A stretch of 64,000 nt of DNA from Ruegeria sp. 6PALISEP08 (GTDB lineage Bacteria; Pseudomonadota; Alphaproteobacteria; Rhodobacterales; Rhodobacteraceae), in NCBI RefSeq assembly GCF_001238295.1, contig NZ_LGXZ01000008.1, positions 62,001 through 126,000 of the forward strand. The letters run 5' to 3'. The position numbers were made by a program, and so were the translations under genes. Of the stretch, positions 17,586-26,430 are shown in pieces (position 1 is the stretch's first letter; every line of letters starts with the position of its first letter). The notes beneath the pieces were generated by a model. The model did not search any database and was not told where the DNA came from. It was given only the letters and a program-made list of their open reading frames with translations.

Positions 17586-18319
17586 ATCACCTCCGCATAT
17601 CTAAGCCTGTGGTCGATCTGTTGCGTGACCCTGACGGCCCCCGTAACAGGCAGGTCCTGTTCGGAGATACGGTTCAGGTCACTTGTGAAAAAGATGGTTG
17701 GAGCCGGGTTATCGCCGACAAAGACGGGTACACCGGCTGGGTGCAAACGGATCAGTTGGCCAACTGCACACCCGCCACGCATTGGATCAAAGCACCGGCG
17801 ACTCATGCCTATGAAACCGCGGATTTCAAAAGCCACGATCTGGTGTCCCTCAGCTTTGGCAGCAAAATTCACGCGTTGTCAGAAACAGACCGGTATCTGG
17901 AAACCGAGTTGGGCTTTGTTCCGAAGGTACACGCCGCACCAATCTCTGAGACGCCGCAGGATCCGCTGGCAGTGGCCGAATTGTTCCTTGGGACGCCCTA
18001 TTTGTGGGGTGGAAACAGCCGGTTTGGTATCGATTGCTCCGGGCTTGTCCAAGCCGCGCTTCTGGCCTGTGGCACGCCTTGTCCCGGTGACAGCGGTGAT
18101 CAGGAACGCGCACTGGGTTCAACCCTGGGCGAAGGATCAGCGGCGCATCGAGGTGATTTGGTGTTCTGGAAAGGTCATGTGGCCTGGGTGTCCGGGGACA
18201 ACATGATTTTGCATGCCAACGCCAGCCATATGGCGGTTGTGTTTGAACCTATGGATCAGGCCATTGAGCGCATTCAAGCACAGGGCGACGGCCCAGTAAC
18301 GGCCCATAAAAGGCTCTAA
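17582..18319 (+). CDS. NlpC/P60 peptidoglycan endopeptidase with SH3 domains
   Basis: The 245-residue protein has one or two bacterial SH3-like modules (about residues 5-118) and a C-terminal NlpC/P60 cysteine peptidase that cuts gamma-D-glutamyl-diamino acid bonds in murein peptides. The catalytic triad is readable as C152 in GIDCSGLVQA, H199 in KGHVAWV and H211 in LHANAS. No signal peptide is present, so it is probably cytosolic and works in murein recycling, as related YkfC-like enzymes do. It starts at a GTG whose last three bases are the TGA of the upstream aminopeptidase (GTGA overlap). It converges on the DUF2794 gene seven bases away. Confidence 0.92.
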   Translation: MNHLRISKPVVDLLRDPDGPRNRQVLFGDTVQVTCEKDGWSRVIADKDGYTGWVQTDQLANCTPATHWIKAPATHAYETADFKSHDLVSLSFGSKIHALSETDRYLETELGFVPKVHAAPISETPQDPLAVAELFLGTPYLWGGNSRFGIDCSGLVQAALLACGTPCPGDSGDQERALGSTLGEGSAAHRGDLVFWKGHVAWVSGDNMILHANASHMAVVFEPMDQAIERIQAQGDGPVTAHKRL

Positions 18320-18326
18320 AAGGGCT

Positions 18327-18671
18327 CTAATCGGGCTTTACCGCCCGGATCAGCTTACGTTCCAATACCCGAAGAACCGCGCGCAGATCGTGGCCGCGTT
18401 TCAGAATACGGCCATCCATGCCGACAACGGAATACATCCCTTGCCGGAACCTCAGTCGCGGGTGCTTTTCGACGCGATAGATCGGGTGTTCAGCAGTGTG
18501 CCTGAAGATTGAGAACACTGCCATGTCGCGCAGGTTCGAGATACCGTAATCCCGCCATTCTCCGGCGGCGACCATCCGGCCATAAACGGACAGTATCTGG
18601 GACATCTCATGCCGGTCAAAGGCGACGGGCATCTGCGCTGCACTTGCCGAGAACCGGCTGGGAGGCTGCAT
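18327..18671 (-). CDS. DUF2794 family protein
   Basis: This 114-residue cytosolic protein contains FDRHEMSQILSVYGRMVAAG, EWRDYGISNLRDMAVFSIFR and YSVVGMDGRILKRGHDL, the pattern of the alphaproteobacterial DUF2794 family, whose function is unknown. Two ATGs lie six bases apart. The second, at 18671, sits seven bases after GGAGG and is preferred; the first, at 18677, abuts the ribosome-binding site. Confidence 0.88.
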   Translation of the reverse strand: MQPPSRFSASAAQMPVAFDRHEMSQILSVYGRMVAAGEWRDYGISNLRDMAVFSIFRHTAEHPIYRVEKHPRLRFRQGMYSVVGMDGRILKRGHDLRAVLRVLERKLIRAVKPD

Positions 18672-18750
18672 ATTCATACCTCCAGCCTTGCCGGAAATCG
18701 CTTTTGAATCAAGCCTGATGCGTCATGACCCGACAATTCAGGCAGAAGTG

Positions 18751-20418
18751 TTACCGCCGGCCAACCTGACGGCAAATCAGGATCACGGGCAACAAACCGA
18801 CAGCCAGAATGACCAACGAGGGCACGGCAGCACCCTCCAAACGCTCGTCCGAGGCCAGCCTGTAGGCTTGCACTGCCAATGTGTCGAAATTGAACGGGCG
18901 CATGATCAGCGTGGCAGGCAATTCCTTCATCACGTCCACGAATACAATCAATAGCGCCGTCAACAGGGAAGGCGTTAGAATCGGCAAATGTACACGCCGC
19001 AGAGTCCCCAGCGGCGATTGACCCAGTGAACGCGCAGCGGCATCCATATTGGCGTGCACCGTGCTTTGCCCACCTTCATACGCGCTGAGCGCGGCTGCTA
19101 GGAACCGCACCATATAGGCTGCAACCAGCAACCAGATTGAACCGGTGACCAGCAACCCTGTGGACACATCGAAAGTCTTGCGCATCCAGGCATCAAGCGC
19201 GTTGTCGAAACCAGCGAAAGGGACGATCAGACCCACCGCAATCACGCCCCCGGGCACGGCATATCCCAACCGTGCCAGATATGCCGTCACAGAGGATGAC
19301 CGCCCGGGCCTAAGCCGCTGGAAGAACCCAACGCTGATCGCCGCAAAGACGGTGATGACCGCCGCTGTCCCGGCCAAAGTCAGCGAGTTCTGGATGAACC
19401 CGATATAGCGTCGCGACAGCAGGTTTTGTTCCGATTCCAACCCCATCTCGACCAGAATGATCACCGGCAGCAAGAACCCGAACAGAACAGGTATCGCACA
19501 GAGCAAAAAGGCCCCAAAGGCGTGCAAGCCTGTAAGATCGACCGCCGGTTGCGCCACATGTTGTTTTCCGGCCTGATAGTATTTCGCCTTGCCGCGTTGC
19601 GTGCGCTCGGCCACGGCCATCACCAGTGCAAAAACCAGCAGGCAAAGCGCAAGCTGCGCTGCCGCCGCACGGTCTGCCATGGAAAACCAGCTGGTGTAGA
19701 TGCCGGTCGCAAAGGTCTGAACACCGAAATACGAAACGGTGCCGAAATCCGCTATGGTCTCCATCACCGCCAGCAGAACGCCGCCCGCAATCGCTGGCCG
19801 CGCCATCGGCAACGAGACGCGCCGGAATGCCAACCATGGATTGTTCCCCAGCGCCCGGGCTGCCAAAAACGCCGTTGCGCTTTGCTGCAAGAACGCAGCT
19901 CGCGCCAACAGATAAACATACGGGTACAGCACAAGGATCAGCATCACCGCTGCACCCTCGGTCGAGCGGATTTCCGGGAACCAGTAGTCGCGCGGCCCCC
20001 ACCCCGTTACGTCCCGTAATGTGCTTTGAACGATCCCTGGATGGTCCAGAATGAAAGTGTAGGCATAGGCCAGAACATAGGCTGGAAAAGCCAGTGGCAG
20101 AACCAGTGCAATTTCCAGAAACCGAACTCCGGGGAAGCGAGTCATCGTCACCAGCCAGGCGGCTCCGGTGCCGATGCTAAACGTACCTGCCGCGACCAGT
20201 ACAACAAGGATCAGTGTCGTCGCGGTATAGCTTGGCAGAACCGTTTCAATAAGGTGCGAAATCGTGTCCGTCCCGCCCGTCACCGCAGCCAGAACCACGG
20301 CAACCATCGGCAACAGGCAAGCCGCTGCCACAAGATACGCGATCCCCGCCAACAGCCGGGTTCCACGTACGCCACGATTGCGCGATCCGTTTTGTGAATA
20401 TTCGATTTCGGCCATCAT
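18751..20418 (-). CDS. fbpB: Iron(III)-type ABC transporter permease (FbpB-like, double-length)
   Basis: The 555-residue inner-membrane protein has about twelve helices in two homologous halves, each with an ABC permease EAA loop: AARALGNNPWLAFRRVSLP in the first and AARSLGQSPLGTLRRVHLP in the second. A double-length single permease is typical of FbpB/SfuB iron uptake systems, which work with a periplasmic Fe(III)-binding protein and an ATPase. Neither partner is adjacent here. The start at 20418 is followed at once by a second ATG, and either may be used. A hairpin separates it from the ligase gene upstream, so it is probably transcribed on its own. No clear iron-responsive operator was recognised. 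Confidence 0.87.
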   Translation of the reverse strand: MMAEIEYSQNGSRNRGVRGTRLLAGIAYLVAAACLLPMVAVVLAAVTGGTDTISHLIETVLPSYTATTLILVVLVAAGTFSIGTGAAWLVTMTRFPGVRFLEIALVLPLAFPAYVLAYAYTFILDHPGIVQSTLRDVTGWGPRDYWFPEIRSTEGAAVMLILVLYPYVYLLARAAFLQQSATAFLAARALGNNPWLAFRRVSLPMARPAIAGGVLLAVMETIADFGTVSYFGVQTFATGIYTSWFSMADRAAAAQLALCLLVFALVMAVAERTQRGKAKYYQAGKQHVAQPAVDLTGLHAFGAFLLCAIPVLFGFLLPVIILVEMGLESEQNLLSRRYIGFIQNSLTLAGTAAVITVFAAISVGFFQRLRPGRSSSVTAYLARLGYAVPGGVIAVGLIVPFAGFDNALDAWMRKTFDVSTGLLVTGSIWLLVAAYMVRFLAAALSAYEGGQSTVHANMDAAARSLGQSPLGTLRRVHLPILTPSLLTALLIVFVDVMKELPATLIMRPFNFDTLAVQAYRLASDERLEGAAVPSLVILAVGLLPVILICRQVGRR

Positions 20419-20502
20419 CCCGGCTTGTGATTGGCAAAGGCGAAGGGTTCGCCTTTAATCGACCAAAAAGCTCGGAAACACCAGTGCGACATTCAATAAA
20501 TC

Positions 20503-20521
20503 TGCGGCATTTGATGCCGTA
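20503..20521 (-). terminator. Hairpin after the PaaK-like ligase gene
   Basis: On the minus strand TACGGCAT, a three-base loop and ATGCCGCA form an eight-pair stem with one G-U, followed by GATTTATT. It lies just after the ligase stop at 20538. The weak T tract makes termination likely but not certain. Confidence 0.5.
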
Positions 20522-20537
20522 GATACGTTTTCCACGG

Positions 20538-21755
20538 CTATTCGTAAACCCGCTGGTCCTCGATGACCAAACCGTCTTTGGGAAGTGAGCCAGGGGCCAC
20601 GATCTCGATCGCGCCTTTCAGCTTCAATACTTCGGCAACCGACTTGGCGTAGGCAGGGTTATCCCCATCCGCGCTTTCGATTTGCACGGTCATCGTGTCC
20701 ATTTCGCCCTGACGCATCGCGATAACGCGGGCTTTGACAATCTCATCATGTTTGTCGACCAGTGCCGCCACCTGTTCCGGGCGCACGAACATGCCTTTGA
20801 TCTTGGTGGTCTGGTCCGCGCGGCCCATCCAGCCCTTGATCCTTGTATTGGTGCGGCCGCAAGGCGAAACACCTGGCATGACCGCAGATAAATCGCCCGT
20901 TGCAAAGCGGATCAGTGGGTAATCGGGGTTCAGTGACGTCACAACAACCTCGCCGACCTCACCCAGAGCGACCGGGTTGCCAGTTCCGGGGGTTACAATT
21001 TCGACGATCACATGTTCGTCGATGATCATCCCATCCATCGCCGGGCTTTCGTAAGCGATGTTGCCCAGATCGGCTGTCGCATAGCATTGCAGGCACGAAA
21101 TCCCGCGATCCGCATATTCCTGGCGCAGCGACGGGAACAGCGCCCCACCGCCAACGGCGGCCTTTGAGAAGCTCAGCGCAACGCCCATCTCATCGGCTTT
21201 GTCCAGAATGACCTTCAGATAGTCGGGCGTTCCTGCGTAGGCCGTACACCCGACATCACGCGCCGCTGTCACCTGCAACTCGGTCTGGCCGGTTCCAGCG
21301 GGTAGAACGGCTGCACCAACTGCGCGGGCACCATTTTCAAAAATCATGCCTGCAGGGGTCAGGTGGTAGCCAAAGCAGTTTTGCACAATGTCACCGGCGC
21401 CTACACCCGCCGCATTGAGGAACCGGCCCATGCGCCACCAGTCATGATCCGTGCTGCCCGGCTCGTAGATCGGTCCGGGGGATTGGAACACATGATGAAA
21501 ATGTCGCGCAGGCTTCACCGTAAACCCGCCAAACGGTGGCCGTTCGGCCTGAGCTCGCGTCAGGTCCGATTTGCGAAATACGGGCAGCAGCGGCAGATCT
21601 TCTGCATTAAACACGTGATTAGTGTCTGTTTCAGATAGGTGCGCCGCGAATCCTGGTGCGGATGCTGCCCGCTTGATTTGCTCCACAAGCGCTGTGGCCT
21701 GATCGGAGGCACGCTGGTCTGCCGAGCGCGTTTCGAGTGCGTCGAAATAGGTCAT
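20538..21755 (-). CDS. Phenylacetate-CoA ligase-like adenylate-forming enzyme
   Basis: The protein has about 405 residues and resembles PaaK-type acyl-CoA ligases, which activate an aromatic or other carboxylic acid through an acyl-AMP. Visible elements are LPVFRKSDLTRAQ, GPIYEPGS, the glycine-rich AVLPAGTGQTELQ, LQCYATADLGNIAYES (where PaaK has a Y-G-T/x-E-like segment), YPLIRFATGDLS and the C-terminal hinge GRADQTTKIKGMFVRPEQV. I start at the ATG at 21755, eight bases after GGAGG; ATGs further upstream overlap livF. It is the last gene of the Liv-type transporter cluster, 19 bases after livF. The substrate is probably what the transporter imports, but this is inference. Confidence 0.85.
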   Translation of the reverse strand: MTYFDALETRSADQRASDQATALVEQIKRAASAPGFAAHLSETDTNHVFNAEDLPLLPVFRKSDLTRAQAERPPFGGFTVKPARHFHHVFQSPGPIYEPGSTDHDWWRMGRFLNAAGVGAGDIVQNCFGYHLTPAGMIFENGARAVGAAVLPAGTGQTELQVTAARDVGCTAYAGTPDYLKVILDKADEMGVALSFSKAAVGGGALFPSLRQEYADRGISCLQCYATADLGNIAYESPAMDGMIIDEHVIVEIVTPGTGNPVALGEVGEVVVTSLNPDYPLIRFATGDLSAVMPGVSPCGRTNTRIKGWMGRADQTTKIKGMFVRPEQVAALVDKHDEIVKARVIAMRQGEMDTMTVQIESADGDNPAYAKSVAEVLKLKGAIEIVAPGSLPKDGLVIEDQRVYE

Positions 21756-21774
21756 CGCCATATCCTCCATTCGC

Positions 21775-22608
21775 TCACAGCCACCGCTTGCGGCGGCGAT
21801 AAGACCGAACGTCGCGGAAACTTTTGCGGCCTTCATCGGACATGCCGAGGTAGAATTCTTTCACATCCGGGTTTTCGCGCAGCTCGGCAGCTGGGCCATC
21901 CATAACCACGCGCCCGGATTCCAGAATGTACCCGTAATGAGCAAACCGCAGGGCAACGTTTGTATTCTGTTCAGCCAGCAGGAAGGACACGCCCTCTTTC
22001 TCATTCAGGTCTTTCACGATCCCGAAGATCTCTTCGACCAACTGCGGCGCAAGACCCATCGAGGGCTCGTCCAGCAGGATCGTCTCGGGCCGAGACATCA
22101 ATGCCCGACCCATGGCAACCATCTGTTGTTCGCCGCCTGAGGTATAACCTGCCTGCGACCGGCGGCGTTCCTTGAGGCGGGGGAAATAGTTGTAGACCAG
22201 CTCCAGGTCCCGCTGGATCGCTGCGGACCCATCCTTGCGGGTATAGGCTCCTGTCAGCAGGTTTTCTTCCACGGTCAGGTGTTCGAAACAGTGGCGGCCT
22301 TCCATCACCTGAATGACACCTTTTTCGACCAGAACAGCAGGGTCGCTTTCATGCACGCTTTCACCGCGATACTTGATCGACCCTTTCGTGACCTCGCCGC
22401 GTTCTGAATGCAGCAGGTTCGACACAGCCTTGAGCGTGGTCGTCTTGCCCGCGCCATTGCCGCCCAACAAAGCCGTGATACCGCCCTTGGGCACAGTCAG
22501 GCTGACGCCCTTCAGCACGAGGATCACGTGGTTGTAGATCACCTCGATATTGTTGACCTCAAGCAGGGTTTCCGCCTGCACATCAGTGGTTTGTGCCGCA
22601 TCCAGCAT
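21775..22608 (-). CDS. livF: HAAT-type ABC transporter ATPase LivF
   Basis: This 277-residue ABC ATPase of the branched-chain amino acid (HAAT) family has Walker A GGNGAGKTTT, signature SGGEQQMVAMGRALM, Walker B ETILLDEPSMGL and switch histidine region AEQNTNVALRFAHYGYILE. The sequence HVILVLKGVSL and the length fit LivF. It carries an extra basic tail, YRRRKRWL. It lies on the cytosolic side of the permeases and pairs with LivG. It comes 109 bases after the binding-protein gene, separated by two hairpins, and precedes the PaaK-like ligase by 19 bases. In such clusters with CoA ligases the substrate is often an aromatic or organic acid rather than leucine. Confidence 0.93.
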   Translation of the reverse strand: MLDAAQTTDVQAETLLEVNNIEVIYNHVILVLKGVSLTVPKGGITALLGGNGAGKTTTLKAVSNLLHSERGEVTKGSIKYRGESVHESDPAVLVEKGVIQVMEGRHCFEHLTVEENLLTGAYTRKDGSAAIQRDLELVYNYFPRLKERRRSQAGYTSGGEQQMVAMGRALMSRPETILLDEPSMGLAPQLVEEIFGIVKDLNEKEGVSFLLAEQNTNVALRFAHYGYILESGRVVMDGPAAELRENPDVKEFYLGMSDEGRKSFRDVRSYRRRKRWL

Positions 22609-22650
22609 CAGCGCGTGTCCTCATGCCTGCCCTTCAAGGGCGGTTCGTGG

Positions 22651-22706
22651 GGAGCGGCAGGCATCCCGCCGCTCCGGTGTTTTGACGTTCCGACCAAAAC
22701 CGGAAC
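22651..22706 (-). other. Two hairpins between binding-protein and livF genes
   Basis: In the 109-base spacer one stem pairs 22651-22658 with 22668-22675 (eight perfect pairs), and another pairs 22687-22692 with 22701-22706 (GTTCCG/CGGAAC). Neither has a T tract. Such structures after a binding-protein gene commonly stabilise its mRNA end or reduce read-through, which would give more binding protein than ATPase. Confidence 0.5.
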
Positions 22707-22717
22707 AAAGCTGCGGT

Positions 22718-24001
22718 TTACTCGCAGCGCGGTTCGATGTTGTTTTCGGCGGCATATGCTGCCGAATCTTCCGCGATCAACTGACCGATCACTTCTGCAT
22801 CGGTTGGCATGAAGTCCTGAAGTTTGTTCCAGGTGCCGGTCGAAGCATCCCACTGAACAACACCCACCAGACCCGGGCCGCCGTGGTTTTCACAGCTAAC
22901 GCTGAACTCAGGCCCAAAGCCTGCCATGCCCAGCGATTCCATCTTGGCGTTGGTGATTTCCAGCGCTTCCATACCGTCGCGCATCATCGCCGGTGTGATC
23001 GCGGTCACGCCATGCATCTCTTGCGCGGTCTTGATCGCCTCCGAGGCCAACATCGCCGCATAGAGCCCACGGTTGTACTGAACCGAACCCAACTGATCAC
23101 CGGCACCAGCAGCCTTACCCGAGTCAACGACATGCTTCTTCAGGTCGTCATAAACCGGATAGTCAGCGCCCAAACCGGTAAAGGTCAGCGCCTTGTAACC
23201 GGTTGCTTTTTCGCCAGCTGGTTCAACGTCGAACTCGGCACCCGACCACCAGACACCGATGAAGTTTTCCATCGGGAAGCGGATGTTTGCGGCCTCTTGC
23301 ACGGCGACCTGGTTCATCACGCCCCAACCCCACATGACCACGTAATCGGGCTTTTCGCGACGGATCTGCAGCCATTGCGATTTCTGCTCCTGACCAGGGT
23401 GATCCACCGGCAGCAGCGTCAGATCATAACCGTGCTTTTCAGCCAGCATTTCCAGCGTGCGGATCGGTTCCTTGCCATAGGCCGAGTTGTGGTAGACCAG
23501 AGCGATTTTCTTGCCGCTCAGATCACCGCCGTTTTCGTTCAGCAGATAGTTGATCGCGCCCGAGGCCCCGTTCCAGTAGTTGGCCGGATAGTTGAACACG
23601 TTGCTGAATATCTTGCCGTTTGCAGCCGAGGTCCGACCGTAACCCATGGTGTGCAAAGGTATGCCGTCAGCGGTCACTTTGGGGATCAGCTGATACGTAA
23701 TCCCGGTCGACAGCGGCTGATACACCAGCGCACCTTCGCCTTTTGTGGATTCATAGCATTCCACACCTTTCTCGGTATTGTATCCGGTTTCGCATTCCAC
23801 AACCCGGATCGGCTCGCCACCGATGCCGCCGTCCCGTTCGTTCAACAGCGTGAAATAGTCGTTGTACCCGTCCGAAAACGGGATACCGCCCGCCGCATAA
23901 GGCCCGGTGCGGTAGCTGAGATCCGGAATCACGAGCTCTGCCATCGCCGGCCCTGCGACCATCAGGGCGCTCAGCGCCAAGGTTGCCAGTTTCTTGTTCA
24001 T
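22718..24001 (-). CDS. HAAT-type ABC transporter substrate-binding protein
   Basis: The 427-residue periplasmic protein starts with a clear signal peptide (MNKKLATLALSALMVAGPAMA). It continues as a type I periplasmic-binding fold: YRTGPYAAGGIPFSDGYNDYFTLLNERDGGIGG, RVVECETGYNTEKGVECYE and IALVYHNSAYGKEPIRTLEML. Urea/amide/branched-chain-type binding proteins look like this. Cysteines near residues 74, 82 and 353 and the penultimate cysteine could form disulfides. GGGAGG is nine bases upstream of the ATG. The strong signal and separate hairpin context suggest high expression. The ligand is unknown. Confidence 0.9.
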   Translation of the reverse strand: MNKKLATLALSALMVAGPAMAELVIPDLSYRTGPYAAGGIPFSDGYNDYFTLLNERDGGIGGEPIRVVECETGYNTEKGVECYESTKGEGALVYQPLSTGITYQLIPKVTADGIPLHTMGYGRTSAANGKIFSNVFNYPANYWNGASGAINYLLNENGGDLSGKKIALVYHNSAYGKEPIRTLEMLAEKHGYDLTLLPVDHPGQEQKSQWLQIRREKPDYVVMWGWGVMNQVAVQEAANIRFPMENFIGVWWSGAEFDVEPAGEKATGYKALTFTGLGADYPVYDDLKKHVVDSGKAAGAGDQLGSVQYNRGLYAAMLASEAIKTAQEMHGVTAITPAMMRDGMEALEITNAKMESLGMAGFGPEFSVSCENHGGPGLVGVVQWDASTGTWNKLQDFMPTDAEVIGQLIAEDSAAYAAENNIEPRCE

Positions 24002-24073
24002 CGGGTGTTTCCTCCCTTGATTGATCCGATGGTGTTTTCGGGTTTCGCACCCGTCTTTATGATTGGGCCACCC

Positions 24074-25150
24074 TTAGTGCGGGAATGGCCAGAGTCTGAG
24101 TTTCTCTTTCGCGACGCGCCAAAGCTGCGCCAGGCCATGTGGTTCGAGGATCAGGAACATGATGATCAATGCGCCCACGATCACCAGCTGCAGATGGGCC
24201 ACGATATCCGTAGGCCAGCCGAGCACATCGACGCCGACAACCTTCAGGACCACCGGCAGCAGCACAAGGAACGCAGCCCCGGCAAACGAACCGAAAATAG
24301 ACCCTAATCCGCCGATAATCACCATGAACAGCACCAGGAACGATTTCTGAATGCCGAACACCTCGCCCACTTCGACCGCGCCAAGATAGACTGCGAAGAA
24401 CAGCGCTCCGGCGATACCCACAAAGAATGAACTGACGGCAAAGGCGGTCAGTTTCGCCTTCAGCGGGTTCACCCCGATGATCTCGGCCGCGATGTCCATA
24501 TCGCGGATCGCCATCCACTTGCGGCCCATGGTGCCGCGCGTCAGGTTGCGCGCCAGAATGGCACAGAGTGTCAGGAAGATCAGGCAAAACAGATAGGTGG
24601 CCCAGGCCGGCGCGTTTGGGCCGGTAATGATGATGCCGAACACGTCCCGCTCGGGCGCGTTGATCTGGCCCGATGCCGAATAGTTGTAGAACCACGGCAC
24701 CCGGTTGAAGAGCCACACAAGAAAGAACTGAGCCGCCAGCGTCGCCACCGCCAGATAGAACCCTTTGATCCTAAGGCTTGGCAGACCGAACAGAACACCC
24801 ACAAAAGCCGTGATGCCTCCGGCAAGGATAACATGGATGAACATACTGACGTCGGGAAAGGCGGTCATCAGCTTGTAGCAGGCATAGGCCCCCACAGCCA
24901 TGAAGCCACCCGTACCGAGGCTGACTTGCCCGCAATAGCCCACAAGAACGTTCAGCCCGATCGCTGCGATCGCATAAATCAGGAAAGGCAGCAGCAGGGC
25001 ATTGGCCCAGTAGTCGTTGATGATGAAGGGAATGATACCAAACGCCACGGCCAGCACGACATAATACCGATACCGGTCAAACTTGATCGGGAAAGTCTGG
25101 CTGTCAGCGGTGTAGGAGGTTTTGAAATCTCCGGCCTCACGATAGAACAT
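24074..25150 (-). CDS. livM: HAAT-type ABC transporter permease LivM
   Basis: The 358-residue inner-membrane permease has eight to ten predicted helices. LNVLVGYCGQVSLGTGGFMAVGAYACYKL is the classical LivM start of the BPD_transp_2 domain, and AAEIIGVNPLKAKLTAFAVSSFFVGIAGALF is the cytoplasmic coupling region. It lies three bases after the small membrane-protein gene and 72 bases before the binding-protein gene, on one strand with the rest of the transporter. Confidence 0.92.
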   Translation of the reverse strand: MFYREAGDFKTSYTADSQTFPIKFDRYRYYVVLAVAFGIIPFIINDYWANALLLPFLIYAIAAIGLNVLVGYCGQVSLGTGGFMAVGAYACYKLMTAFPDVSMFIHVILAGGITAFVGVLFGLPSLRIKGFYLAVATLAAQFFLVWLFNRVPWFYNYSASGQINAPERDVFGIIITGPNAPAWATYLFCLIFLTLCAILARNLTRGTMGRKWMAIRDMDIAAEIIGVNPLKAKLTAFAVSSFFVGIAGALFFAVYLGAVEVGEVFGIQKSFLVLFMVIIGGLGSIFGSFAGAAFLVLLPVVLKVVGVDVLGWPTDIVAHLQLVIVGALIIMFLILEPHGLAQLWRVAKEKLRLWPFPH

Positions 25151-25153
25151 GTC

Positions 25154-25411
25154 TTACTTTCCCCATTCTTCCTGCGCCCTGTTGCGGGCTGCGGCGTCAA
25201 GTTGGTTGGAGCCTTTGGCATAGCCGCTCGCCTCTGAGGCGCGCGCCAGTTTCAGGTAGGCCAGAACCCCCATGATCAGCCCGGCAAAGGCCAAGATTGC
25301 CGCGATGGTCAACTGGCCGTCGGTCAAATCGCCTGATGTGAGGGCGATGTACCCAAAAGCCCAGAACCCAGCCCATGCGATCACGTTGATGATGGCGATC
25401 AGCTTGGTCAT
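25154..25411 (-). CDS. Small two-helix membrane protein in the Liv-type cluster
   Basis: The 85-residue protein begins MTKLIAIINVIAWAGFWAFGYIALTS and has a second helix at ILAFAGLIMGVLAYLKLARA. Its charged tail is AAARNRAQEEWGK. It sits exactly between livH and livM with three-base gaps on both sides, so it must be translated together with them. It is too small to transport alone. I recall such small proteins in Liv-type clusters next to CoA ligases in related bacteria, but no function is known to me. A helper subunit of the permease is a reasonable guess. Confidence 0.8.
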   Translation of the reverse strand: MTKLIAIINVIAWAGFWAFGYIALTSGDLTDGQLTIAAILAFAGLIMGVLAYLKLARASEASGYAKGSNQLDAAARNRAQEEWGK

Positions 25412-25414
25412 GCA

Positions 25415-26401
25415 CTACACCCTCTCGATGATCTTTTCGCCGAACAGACCCTGCGGTCGGAACACCAGGAAGATCAGTGCAAGAACGTAAGCAAACCAGT
25501 TCTCAGTCGCGCCGCCGACCATTGGGCCGATCGCGAACTCGAACAGCTTCTCACCCACGCCGATGATCAGGCCGCCGACGATGGCTCCGGGGATCGAGGT
25601 GAACCCACCCAGCATCAGCACCGGCAACGCTTTGAGCGCAATCAGCGACAAGGAAAACTGCACGCCGGACTTGGTGCCCCACATAATACCCGCGACCAGG
25701 GCGACAAAGCCTGCAACCGACCAGACCATGATCCAGATGAAGTTCAACGAAATTCCCACCGACAACGCCGCCTGATGGTCATCCGCCACGGCGCGCATCG
25801 CCCGTCCCTGCTTGGTATATTGGCTGAATGCCACCAAGGCCGCGACCAGCAGCGCCGCAATCACCGTCGCGACGATATCCAGATTGTCGATGAAGAAGCC
25901 GTAGTCGAAGATGTTGAAGGTGGTCTCGTCAATCCACAGGTTGATCCCCTGCGGCAATCCCACATCAAGCGTCTTGATTTCAGATCCCCACATCAGGTCC
26001 GCAACCCCTTCGAGGAAGTACGCCAAACCAATGGTCGCCATGAATAGGATGATCGGTTCCTGGCCGACCAGATGGCGCATCACAAACCGTTGCACCGCCC
26101 AGGCCAGCAGCACCATCACACCCATCGTCAGAATGACCGCCAGCAGTGCGGGCACGTTCCAGCCAAAATAGTGGAAATGCGTGCCAAATGTGGAATTGAT
26201 CAGATGGGCAAACGGAACTTGCCCGTTCATGATCCCGACCAGTGTCATCGCTGCAAACAGGGCCATAACCCCTTGCGCATAATTGAAAATCCCCGACGCC
26301 TTGTAGATCAGCACAAAGCCCAGCGCGACTAGCGCATACAGCACGCCGGCCATCAGACCGTTGAGGATGACCTCCATCGCAAATACGAGTTGTTCAGGCA
26401 T
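25415..26401 (-). CDS. livH: HAAT-type ABC transporter permease LivH
   Basis: The 328-residue inner-membrane permease has the LivH opening VLYALVALGFVLIYKASGIFNYAQG and the coupling loop QGRAMRAVADDHQAALSVGI, about eight helices in total. The ATG at 26401 is preceded by GGGGAGG with six bases of spacing, so the eleven extra codons up to 26434 are not used. With LivM it forms the membrane channel. livG lies 29 bases upstream. Confidence 0.92.
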   Translation of the reverse strand: MPEQLVFAMEVILNGLMAGVLYALVALGFVLIYKASGIFNYAQGVMALFAAMTLVGIMNGQVPFAHLINSTFGTHFHYFGWNVPALLAVILTMGVMVLLAWAVQRFVMRHLVGQEPIILFMATIGLAYFLEGVADLMWGSEIKTLDVGLPQGINLWIDETTFNIFDYGFFIDNLDIVATVIAALLVAALVAFSQYTKQGRAMRAVADDHQAALSVGISLNFIWIMVWSVAGFVALVAGIMWGTKSGVQFSLSLIALKALPVLMLGGFTSIPGAIVGGLIIGVGEKLFEFAIGPMVGGATENWFAYVLALIFLVFRPQGLFGEKIIERV

Positions 26402-26430
26402 CTGTGCCTCCCCAAATATCTGACCGGATA

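Noticed and set aside
22550..24307. Open frame of 585 codons on the plus strand
   Set aside because: It lies antisense to the binding-protein gene, which has a signal peptide and family motifs. The frame is open because of GC-rich codon use on the other strand.
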